The position numbers were made by a program, and so were the translations under genes. A model generated the notes under the pieces. That model saw only the letters and a list, made by a program, of their open reading frames with translations. It was not told the origin of the DNA and searched no databases. Below, in pieces: positions 33,701 through 45,300 of a stretch of DNA of 64,000 bases. The stretch is from Zygnema cylindricum (taxonomy: Eukaryota > Streptophyta > Zygnematophyceae > Zygnematales > Zygnemataceae): contig JBBHKE010002948.1 of the NCBI GenBank assembly GCA_037447655.1, positions 601,395 through 665,394 of the forward strand, written 5' to 3'. Numbering within the stretch: the first letter of the stretch is position 1; the number at the start of each line of letters is the position of its first letter.

Positions 33701-36700
33701 AAAAATGGAATAAATTGTTGTTGGAACCAATATCGGTTGGAAACACAACAAAAGAAAGACGATGATTAAGCATACTTAATGTAAAAGCCTTTGAAAAGAA
33801 AAATAATTTGGTGGATGCATTTTTGATTGTATGTATGGCTTTCAAGTCAACATGTCAGTTCTATTTCAATTGCTAATATGAATTCAGATTAGTCAAGTCT
33901 CTGAGCTCGACAAGTTTTTTTTTTTTTTTTGAACGTTTATTTATTATTATTTTGAAATTCGAACAATATTTTCCAATACATCGTTTTAGTGATGTTTTTC
34001 ACAAAGACCTTTAAACATTCATCTTACACATTTTATGAATTTGACTTATCAAGTTTCGGCTAAGTTAAGTTTGTTGAATGGCGTGGTCTTGACCCATTTT
34101 TATTTCATTTAATTGATTCTTTATGTTTTACTATAATGTATGTAAATCTCTGCCTCTAAGTAGTGATCGTGATCAAACACCAATATCCCACATACAATGT
34201 GGGAATATTTCCTTTCAGCCTTGTAATATGTAAAAACCTTTTTTTGCGATATGGAAGTGGGTCGAGAAGAAGAACACATCACTCAATATTCTATTATTAT
34301 CCACCTCGAGACAAAAATCAGATAACAATATTGAATATAACGGGAACTACACGCTTAAGAAATTTTTTAACTTTTTGGTAATACATCCATTCTTTTGGTT
34401 TCAAACGTTTGAGCACAGAAAACATTCGAAGAATCTGATTTCCATTTGTAAGTAGGGCATTTTAACTGTTAAATTGTTTTACGTTAGTACCTATTTGTCG
34501 TCGACAACTTTCTACAATACATATAATGTTTACATGTATATATATATACATAAATATGCATATAAATATATACATATATACATATATGTATATATTACAT
34601 ATATTTATATCCATATATATAATGTATATACGTACTCACATGTATATACATGTATATATAGATACACATATATACACATATGAAAAATGAGGAGAGGGAG
34701 CAAGAAGAGGGGGAAAGGGAGAGAATGGGAGGAGGGAGAGAAGGACGAGAAAGGCGATAAGGAGAGGGAGAAAGTGAGGGAGCATCGAAAAGGAGCAAGG
34801 GAAAAGGGCAAGCAGCGGGAGCAATGAGAGGGAGCAAGAGAGGGAGAAAAGAGAGGGCGCCCAGAGAGGGGGAAGTGAGGGCAACCCTACTTTGCTCCTC
34901 AACCGTCACTGCTAGAGTAAAGGTTGATCACAATCAGGTGTGGAAACCCATTGAGAGAAAAAAGAGAAGGAGAAAGGGAGAGGGAGAGGGAAATGGGAGG
35001 AGAGAGAGAGAGAGAGAGAGGGCGCACGACCTGCTTTCCTGGGCTCTGGCTCCAAGGGCCACTGCTACCGTTGGTTCAATGGAATAAGAGGGACAATACC
35101 AAAGAGAGTCGGACAGGGATAGAGAGTTGTAAAGATTTCTGCATTCATTTTCAGCGAAAGACCTAAAAGTCAAACATGGTCAAAGTTACGTGAGAGAGAA
35201 GTTACGTGAAGAAAAGTCAATGTGACGTGAAAATCAATCAACCGGAGTCTTGTTAGTTATATGTACGGTTGAATAGGTGTATGTACGGTTGAATATATGT
35301 CACGGTACAGTTCAAGGTACATTTTGAATAGACGTCAAGCATACTTTGCGTAGACGTCAAGTTTTGGGTGAAACTTAGTCGCTTACTTGTACCGTACGGC
35401 AAGTCAAGTTGTCGCAGATTTTGAGTAAATGTCACGTAGTCAATTACGACCGTTGATTAAGGTTACGTAGGTCACAAGTTAAGATTGTACTCTTTTGCGT
35501 GATACAAAAGTAGCGTAGGACTTACGTCACATACACATATAAAATGTACTCATGCTCAAAATGAATCAATCAATCTACTGAATGATTCTCTCCACAATTT
35601 TTCCTTGCTGCTATTTTTGCACTGAGTGCTTATTTTGTCGTTCATAATTTATCTTCCTTCTTTGTTCAGTAATTAAACTTTGTTTTATCATTTAGAGAAT
35701 TGTTTTCCTTAGCTTCCCGTCTTGTAATTGATCGACCCTATCGCCACTTCTTCAGAATCTCAACAAGAGTGAGACAGAAAGAGGGGAGGGAGGAGGAAAG
35801 GGGGAGGGGGGAGGGGGAAGGGGAGAGGTAGGGAGAGGGCGAGAGAAATGAATGAGTTCAACAAATTCTAAGCAGTTAAAAATAAAAATAAAAATCGACA
35901 TTTTTGACTGGACTCACCCTTTGGTCGGACTTAAATCGGCTGCAAAAAAAAAAGTTTTTAATTTGTGTTTCGACATTGTGGTACGAACTGTCTCAATTAA
36001 TCCATTTTTGCAAACTTCGAGTACATTTGATGAAAATTGACTCATTAATAGTCTCTCGGTCCTCCAATGCATTCCCAAAAATCGCCGGCCCAATTTCTCT
36101 GATTGAAATTCGGAAACTCGTTTCTGTAAATTTTCACTATAAATCACATGACTTAATGCTTTCTGAAAAAAAAGAAAAAGAAAAAGAAAATTTGTACAGA
36201 AAAACAGGAAAAGAAAATTTGTACAGGAAAAAAAAAAAAAAAGATCGAGACACATTGTTTTTGAAATTAATTCCAAAACGAAAATTCCTAAATAGAATGC
36301 CTTCACAATTGACATCTATATTGTATTCTCGTTATAAAATGTTCTTATTATATTTTATATTTTAGTTTTGAATCAGGAAAGTATTCTTACATTGAAAATA
36401 TTTAATGTTTCTATTATATTTTAGTTTTGAATCAGAAAAGTATTCTTAAATTGAGATTATTCAAAAAAAACACATAAAATCAAGTTTCGTTGATTAGGAT
36501 TCAATTGTGTTTTGGTTAAACAAATATGTGTGTATCCAAACACTTTGCTTTTTTCCAAGGCTTTCAACATAAAAACCCAGAAAAAACCCGAAAAAAACCA
36601 ACCTAAAAAAAACAAAAAGAAAATGATGAAACTCACAATTCTGATGGGAATAAGTAAAAAAAAGAAAAGACTACAATTTATTTTTGCCTTTAAAAACAAA

Positions 36701-39700
36701 GTGGCTTGAGATACCAATGACACGATGGAAAAACAATTCAAAAACACCATCCTCCAAAATTTCTTAAATTTTCTTTAAGTTGCCAAAAAAAGAAAAAAAA
36801 AACTTACCAAGGATTTTACTTCTGACATACATGGATGAACTTCACATTTTGTCACAACAAGAACATTGAATTTGGACATATTTTCCACATCAATGTGATG
36901 TTTTTCCCGCGATTGACTATTACCGCAATCGAGACAAGAATGAAATCCTCCAAAAATTGCTTGTGTTGCTAATCCTTTTTCTAATTGTCGTTGAAATCTC
37001 GAAACCGGCGAATTATTGACTCCCGCGGCACAAAATACTTTCAACTGCGAAAAACTCACAGCAAATCGGTTTAAGTTTGGTTTTATAATTATGAAATTTA
37101 GAGATTTTACTACAGATGGGAACTTTTCGTGTACACCGTTAATTTCTATTATCGGTAATTAATGGAGCAAACTCCAATGACAAATTAGTGTTTAAAATGA
37201 GATGCAAATTTGTGTTAGAATTATTTTACATCCAAGAAAGCGAACTTATAAACTAGGACGGTTTATAAATAAAAAAAAGTTATGGTAATTTGTACATTTA
37301 TCATTATTTAAGGGCGCAAATAAATCGACTTCATATAATTTCATTTTTGTGTCTTGACAATTGATGATTGAAACCATGTCTATATTAATTGCTATTCAAC
37401 CTATATATGATGTGGATTAACCCTGAAAAATTACAGTTACCTGACTGATTATTCAATTAATTCGGTGCATTAAAACCCATAAAAGCGTGACATCCTTTAT
37501 TCAATGTGGATAAACATCATTTAATGTTTAAAATGCATTGCACCCATATTAATCTGACTGACATTTGGTGCCCTTACTCTAATGTGGAAAAAACAAGAGT
37601 TTGTGTTATCAACCCTAATAAACTTGAAACTACATTAGTGTGGAGGAAATATTTAGGATTTTACAAACAACTAATTCCATACGGGTAATTCCATACCAGA
37701 AAAAATAATCGTGGATATCAACTGATAGTATTTATTGATGCTTATTGGGTTTATAAACATTTCCATAGACACCGCATTAATGTTTATACATTTGAATATT
37801 CGAATCAAATGTCGAATATTCAGGATTTTTGGTAGGGCTTCTTTTCTCTAAATTACAGTTGAGGCGTGAGAATATACGGATGCTCGCACTTGATACTTTT
37901 TGACGTTTTTAGATATTGTGGCAAAAATTGAATGTCCTCAACTTTTGCAAAAAAGAATTTTTGAGGTCATACAATGATGCCCCCTGATTTTGGACAAAAA
38001 ACTGAACAATATTCTTTGCAATGCCGAATGTTTTCGATGAGTGGTTTAATTCCAAATATGAATAGCGAATATTCAAATGTGTCATTGGAATCACCATTGA
38101 GTGAACATGCATATTTTTTTTTTCTACAATTCATTGTTACAAATGAAGATAACCAAGAATAATAGGTTTAATGGTCTGGGGAAGAAGGGCAACGAGAGAA
38201 GGGAGAAGAAAAAAGGTGGAGGCAAAAAGAGGGAACGACGAGAGAAAAAAGCGATGAAAGAAGGAAACTTAGGCATGTTGTACTAAATTTTGGTTGGACA
38301 TCAATGTTGGCTAAACTTTACAGGAGTACGACGCCCCGTCTAGTCTAAAATATACATAATTTAGGGCGAGAACAAAAGTTCCGAAAGTTGAACAGTAGGT
38401 CCCAAAGAGAAAGGGAGAAGACAACAAACCGGGTCACAAGTGGCAAACTGTGATTTGAGAAGCAGAGTCCCAATAGTGAAAGAGTCATTTCTCTTCGGCA
38501 AAATTTCTTCAAAAAAATACTTTTCGCTCACCCACTTCACATATTTCCCAAGAGATTTTGAGGAGAAATACGAACAAAAAGGAAGGAGATAGTCGAATCT
38601 GCTTCCCACTCGACTAGTTCCTACTCGCGGAAGGACTAACACTCGTTTTGTTGCTTTGGCAATAGTTAAAATTTCTGCCATATGGAGGATAGACTTTGAT
38701 AACTGCTCCTTTATTCGTCCGATGTAAAGAAACTTTGTCTCCATATCTGAGGGCAACCATTTCATGTCAAAGTTCTAGAAGTTTTCAGTTTCTCTTCAAA
38801 ATAGTCGTTTAACATGAACATTGAAAAATTGGACTCTGCATTTTGAAGACTGCATTCTGAATTTTGGACATTAACAGATTAGACACATTGAACACGAAAC
38901 AATGAAAACTGAATTGGGATTGACCATTGAAATCCTAATGCTGCGGGTTGAACATTGAAATGGAGAAATGCGCATTAGACATTGAACATTGAAAAACATC
39001 GAATTCCGAACATCAAACATCGAACATTGAACATCAAACGTCAAACATTGAGCATTGGACATTGGACATAGAAATTTGAGGCATTGAACATTGAAAATTA
39101 AACATTGAACATCGAACATTGAAATTTTGAACATTGAACGTTGAATATTGAAAACTGAACATCGAACATGAAACAGTGAAAATCTAATATCAAATATCGA
39201 AAAATCGAACATTGAAGAGCATCGAAAATCGAACATCAGATATCGAACCTTCGACTATCGATTTGACTATCGAACATCCAACATCGAACACCAAACATTG
39301 AACATCGGAAAATGAATATTTGACATTAAACATTTAGGGTTTCGACAGTTGAGATTTATAATCCGATTATTGAATATTAAACGATTTACATTAAACACTG
39401 CATGCTAACCCTAAAAAATCTTTGAATTTTGTGCTCAAACCTAACTTACTGTCATGAAATCCCTGGGAATAAAGTTGACCACGGTCCTCCACATTGCAAT
39501 AGTATTTTTTTATGTTTTCCGGAGGCTCCCATTCTTGAGGTCCTACATCCACTGCCGTCTTAGAAAAATGACAGACCTCCCACGGTTTTTCACTTGTGCT
39601 CAAATGAGGAGGGATCTTCTGCCACGTGTCCTTTCCTCTGATCTGCGCTCGCGTAACAGATAAAGATGAAGAGAGGATGACGAATAGAATAGGAGGCCAC

Positions 39701-39738
39701 GGCCACAAGTGACGTGACCAAAAACGGAAAGCCGCCAT
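30345..39738 (-). CDS. O-fucosyltransferase-like glycosyltransferase, about 500 residues, eight exons
   Basis: Exons read on the minus strand: 39738-39450, 38774-38430, 37044-36808, 36162-35918 (or alternative 33670-33423), 32914-32851, 30992-30912, 30873-30796, 30527-30345. From exon 2 onward every junction keeps phase (0,0,2,0,0,0), and the last exon ends in TAA. Exon 1 has a signal-anchor (WPWPPILFVILSSSLSVTRA) for type II Golgi topology. Exon 2 carries ATKRVLVLPRVG, typical of fucosyltransferase-fold donors (LNRTLVLP-like). Exon 4 carries LGRRFLGMHWRTERLL, the HWR counterpart of the HxR GDP-fucose motif, and ends FFFAADLSPTKG. The last exon has SSFVREILSARKRAGL, matching the C-terminal SSF-type motif. 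The exon 1 donor (ACA/GTAAGT, phase 1) does not fit exon 2 (phase 0), so a small exon or different site is missed there. Exact acceptor unknown; assignment by motif only. Confidence 0.82.
31136..31328. mobile_element. Degraded TA-flanked MITE in an intron
   Basis: TA/CACCGTATTTTAGAGTTAGT at the left and ACTAATAGTGATGGTTAGTG/TA at the right. The inner CCACATGGCAAATTATGGGC segment recurs in the 18771 element (AGCCACATGGCAAAGC). It lies between exons 5 and 6 of the fucosyltransferase-like gene. Confidence 0.6.
31976..32754 (-). mobile_element. hAT element, family A copy 4 (779 bp), with transposase N-terminal relic
   Basis: Ends TAGTGTTGGGTATCGA and GATACCCAACACTA, with exact 8-bp target duplication CCGTTTCC (31968-31975, 32755-32762). 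It lies in the intron between exons 5 and 6 of the glycosyltransferase. On the minus strand an ATG at 32278 opens MDSQGMGGSMGGEEEDD; after one frameshift the reading becomes Ser/Thr-rich and ends SNKIWKRS, like the region before the BED zinc finger of plant hAT transposases. The rest of the transposase is gone. This is an internal-deletion derivative and supports the hAT assignment. Confidence 0.92.
33090..33357 (-). repeat. Polypyrimidine tract on the sense (minus) strand of an intron
   Basis: G/A-rich on +, so C/T-rich on the coding strand, between exon copy 4b and exon 5 of the glycosyltransferase. The right part (about 33290-33357) is shared with the duplicate at 35780-35850. Adjacent 32940-33030 is AAAAAG-type low complexity. 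Confidence 0.88.
33290..33645 (-). repeat. Exon duplication, copy 4b (exon 33670-33423)
   Basis: Near identical to 35780-36137. The shared coding part is 206 bp with three differences, of which two change residues (N for K, L for S). Shared sequence stops 14 bases upstream of the common splice-like ACAG. Here the upstream acceptor is AACAAG at 33671 with a weak pyrimidine run, giving a different exon start (ERARGGNFGG instead of KALSHVIYS). Both use the same donor AAAGG/GTGAGT and leave in phase 2. Confidence 0.85.
34527..34682 (+). repeat. AT-rich microsatellite (TATACA/TATATA)
   Basis: Irregular run of TATATACATA-type repeats, intronic in the glycosyltransferase gene (between exon copies 4a and 4b), directly followed by a GA-rich tract at 34688-35030. 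Confidence 0.9.
34688..35030 (-). repeat. Long GA tract (sense-strand pyrimidine), intronic
   Basis: GAGAGGGAG and GGGAGAAAG motifs on +, broken around 34875-34960 by mixed sequence. It lies between exon copies 4a and 4b. Confidence 0.85.
35780..36137 (-). repeat. Exon duplication, copy 4a (exon 36162-35918)
   Basis: Carries the HWR catalytic-motif exon. Its acceptor is strong (a long T-rich tract then TTTTTTTTCAG), suggesting it is the original. It enters in phase 0 and exits in phase 2, so it cannot be spliced directly to copy 4b, which also enters in phase 0. The polypyrimidine tract just downstream is part of the duplicated block. Confidence 0.85.
38800..39400 (-). repeat. Degenerate minisatellite (GAACATTGAA / ATCGAACATC)
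   Basis: About 600 bp of loosely repeated 9-10 base units on + (GAACATTGAAC, GAACATCAAAC, AATATCGAA), in the first intron of the glycosyltransferase gene. The long minus-strand open frame across it (MFDVQC-like repeats) is an artefact. Confidence 0.9.
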
Positions 39739-40540
39739 TACAATGTTTCACCACTATAAAAGCGAAAAATGTCGTCTCAAACGAATTTTAGTCCAAAATG
39801 GCAAAACGTCTCAGTACGCACTATGTACGGAACATTTTCGTACAGTTAATAAAGTACATCACCGTACAGTCCCGCAAACCGTGGAGTCCAGTTTCCAGTT
39901 TTCCACACCCTTGTCGAAATAAACATCAGTTCGATAATCTCCGATATTTTCAATTTCGTGCGATGATTTGCCAGGTCATGCCGATGCTTATAATGGTTCG
40001 ACGAAAAGTCGAGAACCGATGGCGTTATTCAAGTGGGTTTTCGTGCGGTTTTTCGTGCAGTTTTTTCGGCTTGCTTATTTGATGTTTACGACAACAACCA
40101 TTACCAATTGGGTCATACTTCAATTTTTTTTTACCAATCACGGACATTCACTGTAAGTTCTGTGGCCGGAGATATTGCTCCGCCCAATGAGCTTGAAATG
40201 TCGACCATGAAGAACTTTACGTGTTTTTGAAGTGAACACCGCTGATTATGTCACACACAACATGAATAATGTCACGATTGTCACGAAAGAAATGCAATTT
40301 TGTTTCAAAAAAGAAAGAAGATTTTATTTCAAAAATAGCGATGATAAGACCATCATAGTACAAAACATGATTGTAACTAAAAAGAGTTGATGACCATCAA
40401 AGGTAAATGACCAAAATCCTAAAAGACTAAAAGCCCAACGAACGCTGTTTAAAAGCCTAAAAAAGGAAGCAAGTACAACAAAAACCAAATCATACAAGCC
40501 ACTACGAATTACCCTAGACACTAAAGATTTAGACTATGCC
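39739..40540. other. Intergenic region upstream of the glycosyltransferase-like gene
   Basis: Promoter side of the minus-strand gene; no convincing TATA or other box was chosen. No exon recognised on + despite several short frames. Confidence 0.45.
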
Positions 40541-41378
40541 ACACTAAAGGTCGGAATTTCTAATATTGTCTATATGCGCCGGGTGGAGCAGGGGGGAGGT
40601 CTTGCAATCCTCAGCCATCGGCCACCATCGTGCTTTGTCACATAATGGCCGAAGCTTAGGAACGCTGAAGAGCGACAGAGATACGCTGAGATAGAAAGCT
40701 AGCATGAGAATTGGAGAAGTCAAGTTTTGTAACTTCAAGATCGTCGAGCGTAGTCACGGAAAAAGTTGTCAAAGGAAGAGTCTAAGGTCCCAAATATCTC
40801 CAAAGCAAATGGTGTGAATCTATTAGCTGGGTCTCGGTGCGCGTATTCACATTCTTTGGAGGTCGCTGCATCATGAGCCGCTACACCAGTATGCAATGTC
40901 GCGCATGAGGAAACATGGGATCTTGTAGGGTATGCAGGACTACGTCACCCAATGTTCTCGCCGCGCCATGTAGAAACACAAGATCCACACCAGGGCCATG
41001 TGTATCCCTAGATTGAGAACGTGGCGGGATTATATGCGGCACCTCGCGCTTGACTATGTATCCTACTTCACAACCCACAGCGGTGATTGCATCCCTTACC
41101 GTGTCATGTGCTGTTGGTTGCTTCCCACCGTGTGAGGAACGAAGCGAATGGACCCCCTGCTCAACTATAGGTTGACCACAAATGCAACGGGGCTTGCCTA
41201 AAATTGTAGGGTGCGGCAAGCCAAGTCGTAAGCAAAGCGCAGCATAAAATTGAAGAGAAGATAAATAGAGTGAAGTGAACGTTTCTCTAGTTCCAAAAAG
41301 AACTAAAGATGTAATATTATGTGCTAGTATCAACATCATAAAATATGTTTTAGCATGAATGGACGACCATGTAGCCAT
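40541..41378 (-). mobile_element. 5'-truncated LINE retrotransposon, C-terminal region only
   Basis: On the minus strand the frame from about 41378 codes the conserved tail of plant/algal LINE reverse transcriptases: CxCG...GVHSL...HGG (RCICGQPIVEQGVHSL then HGGKQPTAHDTVRDAI), then PGVDLVFLHGAARTLGDVVL. After stops, a second frame continues the domain (AATSKECEYARRDPANRFTP, FALEIFGTLDSSFDNFF). Catalytic RT and endonuclease parts are absent, so it is a 5'-truncated, dead copy. The frame breaks at least once near 40881. Confidence 0.8.
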
Positions 41379-42250
41379 GGTTACCAGAAATAAACCCGAT
41401 CGTGGTACGAGATACGTGCAATTTGATAAGTTTAATTTGGCGTTAACTTACCTGTTTCAAATCCATTAATTGTTAAGGACATTTTGACGCGAAATCTGAC
41501 ATGACAGAAAAAAGTTAGCCAATCACAGTGCAGAAAATGCCAAAAAAACGTCCAATCATATGTGTCCTCTGGTTCGTGTCGACCTGCTGATTTGTCATAG
41601 GTCCATTTGAAAAAAAAAATGAAACGGAGCAACAGCACAAGCCATAGAGCTGAAAATACGACGACTTCAAGACTTTGTCGTATAGAACGCTGCAACAAAC
41701 TAAGATATTGCATTATTATAATTATTGTTATGCAATAATTTATTTATTTATGAACTAAAACACCTAAAAAACTCCAAACGAGAAATTAGAAAACCTTCTT
41801 GACTCGCAGACAGATATCGGTTAGAAAGAAAGCAATCAACACAATCATCCCTATGCCTTATCAGAAAAAAAATGGCCTTATGGTACTCACATGAGACTGC
41901 ATATAATAAAAATCTTTAAGCGTTCAACAGGTTGAAAGCAGAATAAACACGCTCAAAAGAATTTAAAAAATAGGCTCCAGAGTACGGGAATTAAACAGGT
42001 GTTTTCAGTGATTCAATATACGCCAAAATTCTCTTAACCTTGGCGTAAAGAAAACAATTTATAATAATCAAATTTTGAAGGTCAAAAAACTAGAATTTAG
42101 TTCCAAAATTTCCCCCTTGTTGCTTCGCTCACTCGACCGCATACACAGTTAAAATTAATATAGAAAAAATAAGGGAGGGCAAAAAACTTGAAAATTAAAA
42201 CCAGCTCTTCAAAATTGGTAATCTTCCACTCACACTCACGGTCCTATTAT
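41379..42250. other. Intergenic, nothing recognised
   Basis: AT-rich gap between the LINE fragment and the stop codon of the ALMT-type gene. The 41432-41713 minus frame is hydrophobic but has no family match that I can see. Confidence 0.45.
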
Positions 42251-42257
42251 GACATTT

Positions 42258-42342
42258 TTTACGACTCTTTTACGACCCTTTTCAAGACTCTTTTACGACC
42301 CTTTTTCCGACTCTTTTACGACCCTTTTTACGACTCTTTTAA
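42258..42342 (-). repeat. Short tandem repeat across the ALMT stop codon
   Basis: Repeated ACGACTCTTTTACGACCCTT-type units on +. On the minus strand these code the very C terminus (KRVVKRVVKESEKGS) and run past the TAA. Unit-number changes would move the stop. Confidence 0.8.
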
Positions 42343-45300
42343 GTTTTTCGACGTCAATTACGGGAGGTTCGACAACATCAACTTCAATATGAGATTTCCG
42401 AGTATCGGCTCCGTCAAATTTTGCAGCTAAAGCCAATTCATTCATCGCATCTACGACATGTTTCATTTTTGCCACGATTTCAAGGAGGAGGGAGGTAAAT
42501 TTTACGAGAGAGAGAGCCGAAATTCTCTCCACAGTTCCCGCCCACTGAGCTTCAATGGACTCTTGACGTCGGAGACTGAAAGAAGTTCTCGGTGAAGAAT
42601 TTCGACTCACTGCATTGTTGAGAAAACCAGAAGCTTCACCTTCTCCTCTGAAACACAAAAAAAAGCCTCAAAAAAAATGAAAAGAGATAATATACATGTA
42701 TGGATGTGTATGTGTTTATATAAAATTAAAGTATACATAATACATATATGTATATAAGTATATTCATGTGGCTAAACTGCAGTCCAGGAGCACTTAAGAG
42801 AAGAGATTACAAAAAAAAAAAAATCAAACAACACTAATTATGGTAAATCGTGTAATAGCATGTATCTCACCCAACATGGAGATTCTCCTCCCCGCTTAGT
42901 TTTTTCAAAAATTCCCTTTTGGAAACCAAATTTCCAGTATCTCCTGGAACAGCAATTTCCGGTACAGACAACGGTTCCGTGTTTGATGACGCTGGTTTTG
43001 TGAAACCCGAGACCGATGGAAAACTCCTTAAGTTTGCAGTCGTCGTTGGGGCTTTTGGTAATCCAGGAGGAATTTTATGACTGGAGCTTGTGACAGGTGT
43101 CACATTTCCTGACGTATGACCTCCCTCTTTCTCCCTCTCCTCTCTCTCCTTCTTCGCTCTCTCCCTCTCCTCCTCCACGATACCTGCTGTGCCATTTTCC
43201 TCTCTCGCATCCTCACTGACACTAAAGTCCCACTCTCCTCTTACATTTCGGGAAGGAGATTTGAGAGAGGAGGTAGAGGGAAATGATTTTTTTTGTTCAA
43301 TTTCATTTGTACCACTATTCATCTGAGGGAAAACGGCTTGTTCGTCTCTTTCTGAAACAGGACTCGGAATTTTTATGCTTCCCATATAGCTATTCGGAGA
43401 TCCTCTGACAATTTTTTTCTGGTTTGGATGTGGTTCTACCCCTTTGTCTCCGATTCCTAACATAAAAGGAATGTTTTTACATACTCGATGTTGAAGAATT
43501 AGGGCAGCTTCTTCAGCTTTTCTTAGAGTGGGTCCCACATCAACCCAAGCATGGCGTTCCATACTTGTACCAAGAACACGCAGAATTCTGTAAACGATAA
43601 TGGAAAGCAGTCAGAAGGGTTTATACTGTGAGAGAGAACGGAGAGAGTTTTATCTGTTTTTCTTCTGTGAGATAAAAAGTAGAGTAGTTAACTGGTTTAA
43701 ACTGCGAAAGTTAATGGAGAGCAGTTAGCAGTTTTTGTTCTGTGAGAGAAAACGAGAGCAGTTGGCGTGGTTTATATTGTGAGGGAGAACTGAGACAATT
43801 ACAGTTCTATAGTGTGAGAGACTGGAAAATAGTTAATCTGTTTTTTATTCTTGTGAGAAAAAAGAAGAGCAGTTAGACGGGTTTAAACTGCAAGTGATAA
43901 AAAAGAGCGGTTAGACGATTTTAAACGGCGCAAGGTTTAATAGTTTTATATGCGATGGAGAGAGAAATTAGACGTTTTTTTTACTGTGAGTAGAAACATA
44001 AAGAAGCTGGATGGTTTTATACTGAGAGAGGGAACAGTGAGCAGCTAAACAATTTTACTGTGAGAGAAAAAAGACGAGAGAGAAAGAGAAAAAGAAAAAA
44101 AGGAGAAGGAGAGGGAGGAAGAAAAGAGGAAAAAGGAGACGACCGACACAAAGGGGGAAAAGAGAAGAGGTGGAGGAAACAAAAAGAGAGAAAAAGGAAG
44201 ATATAGGCGAGAGAAAAAAAAAAGAGAGGGAAGAACAAAACGAGAGGAAGAGTAAGAGAGAGAGAAGAAGAGAGAGGAAGGGGGAAAAAAAAAAAAAAAG
44301 GAAGAAAAAGAAAGAAAACGTACTTGCAACACGGTTTGGCGACCATATCCACTTCGTTCTTAATAAGCAATCGGAGATGAAGAGGAGCTTGAATTTCTGC
44401 CCGAAGGCACGAATCAAGTCCCACAATATCATAAACGGCGTACCGTAAAAAATCGTAGAATGTCAAATAATGGATCTCAGAAATGGACGGAATGGAATGG
44501 AAATGAGGGAGGGAGGGAGGGGAGGGGAGGGGAGGGGAGGGGGAGGGGGGGGAAGGGAGGGGATGGGATGATGACATGATGGGATGATGAATGATGTGGC
44601 ATGAGATGTGGATGATGTATGGATGATGGAGAGAGAGAGGAGAGAGGAGAGAGAGAGGAGGGAGGAGGAGGAGGAGAGAGAGTGGGAGGAGGAGAGGGAG
44701 GGAGTGGAGAACATACATTCAAGTCTTTGTTCTACCTTTTAACATTAAAAAAAAAAAAACTTAAGATGTTGAGAGGCTTGAAGTAAGAAAATGAACATCA
44801 TTCTTTGTTTGAATTTACAACTCTACAATTACAATGTTCACCAAAATGTAGTGTGGAAAGACTAACATTACGGATTTTTTTTTGTTCTGCCAACACTAAT
44901 TCATGTATGCATATCATGTGGCCCACAAATTGCCTTGTATTACACACACCTTTCCTTTTTGTTCACACTCTTAGGCTACACTAATTTATCTGACCTTAAA
45001 AGGCAAAAACAACGCTTAATATTAGTATATACCTAGAGAAAACCGTGTATTACCATAACGTTTTTTTTTCGCCTCTAAAACAAGATTTTCTAAGTGCTTA
45101 CAATCCAATTTCTTTTTTTAAAGAGCGACTAATCTAAAGCTAAAAGCTTCGTACCTCTCGATTATGATAATCCAAAAATTGTGCACAAAAATAACTAGAG
45201 GTGAAAAACAAAACAGCCACTCTAATAACCAAACACGGTGTAGTTAGGGTTAGGGATTTGCTTAAGTTCCATTCATCCCCCAAAGATAAAGATCGACAAT

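Noticed and set aside
38871-39236. 121-residue minus-strand frame with repeating FDV/FNV motifs
   Set aside because: Translation of the intronic minisatellite; sits between coding exons of the glycosyltransferase gene.
41432-41713. Upstream part of the LINE
   Set aside because: The frame shows no reverse transcriptase or endonuclease motif; the LINE is simply 5'-truncated.
44017-44718. Long S/F/L/P-rich minus-strand frames
   Set aside because: Open only because the GA tracts lack stops; the real ALMT exon 44475-44324 lies inside in one of these frames with splice sites.
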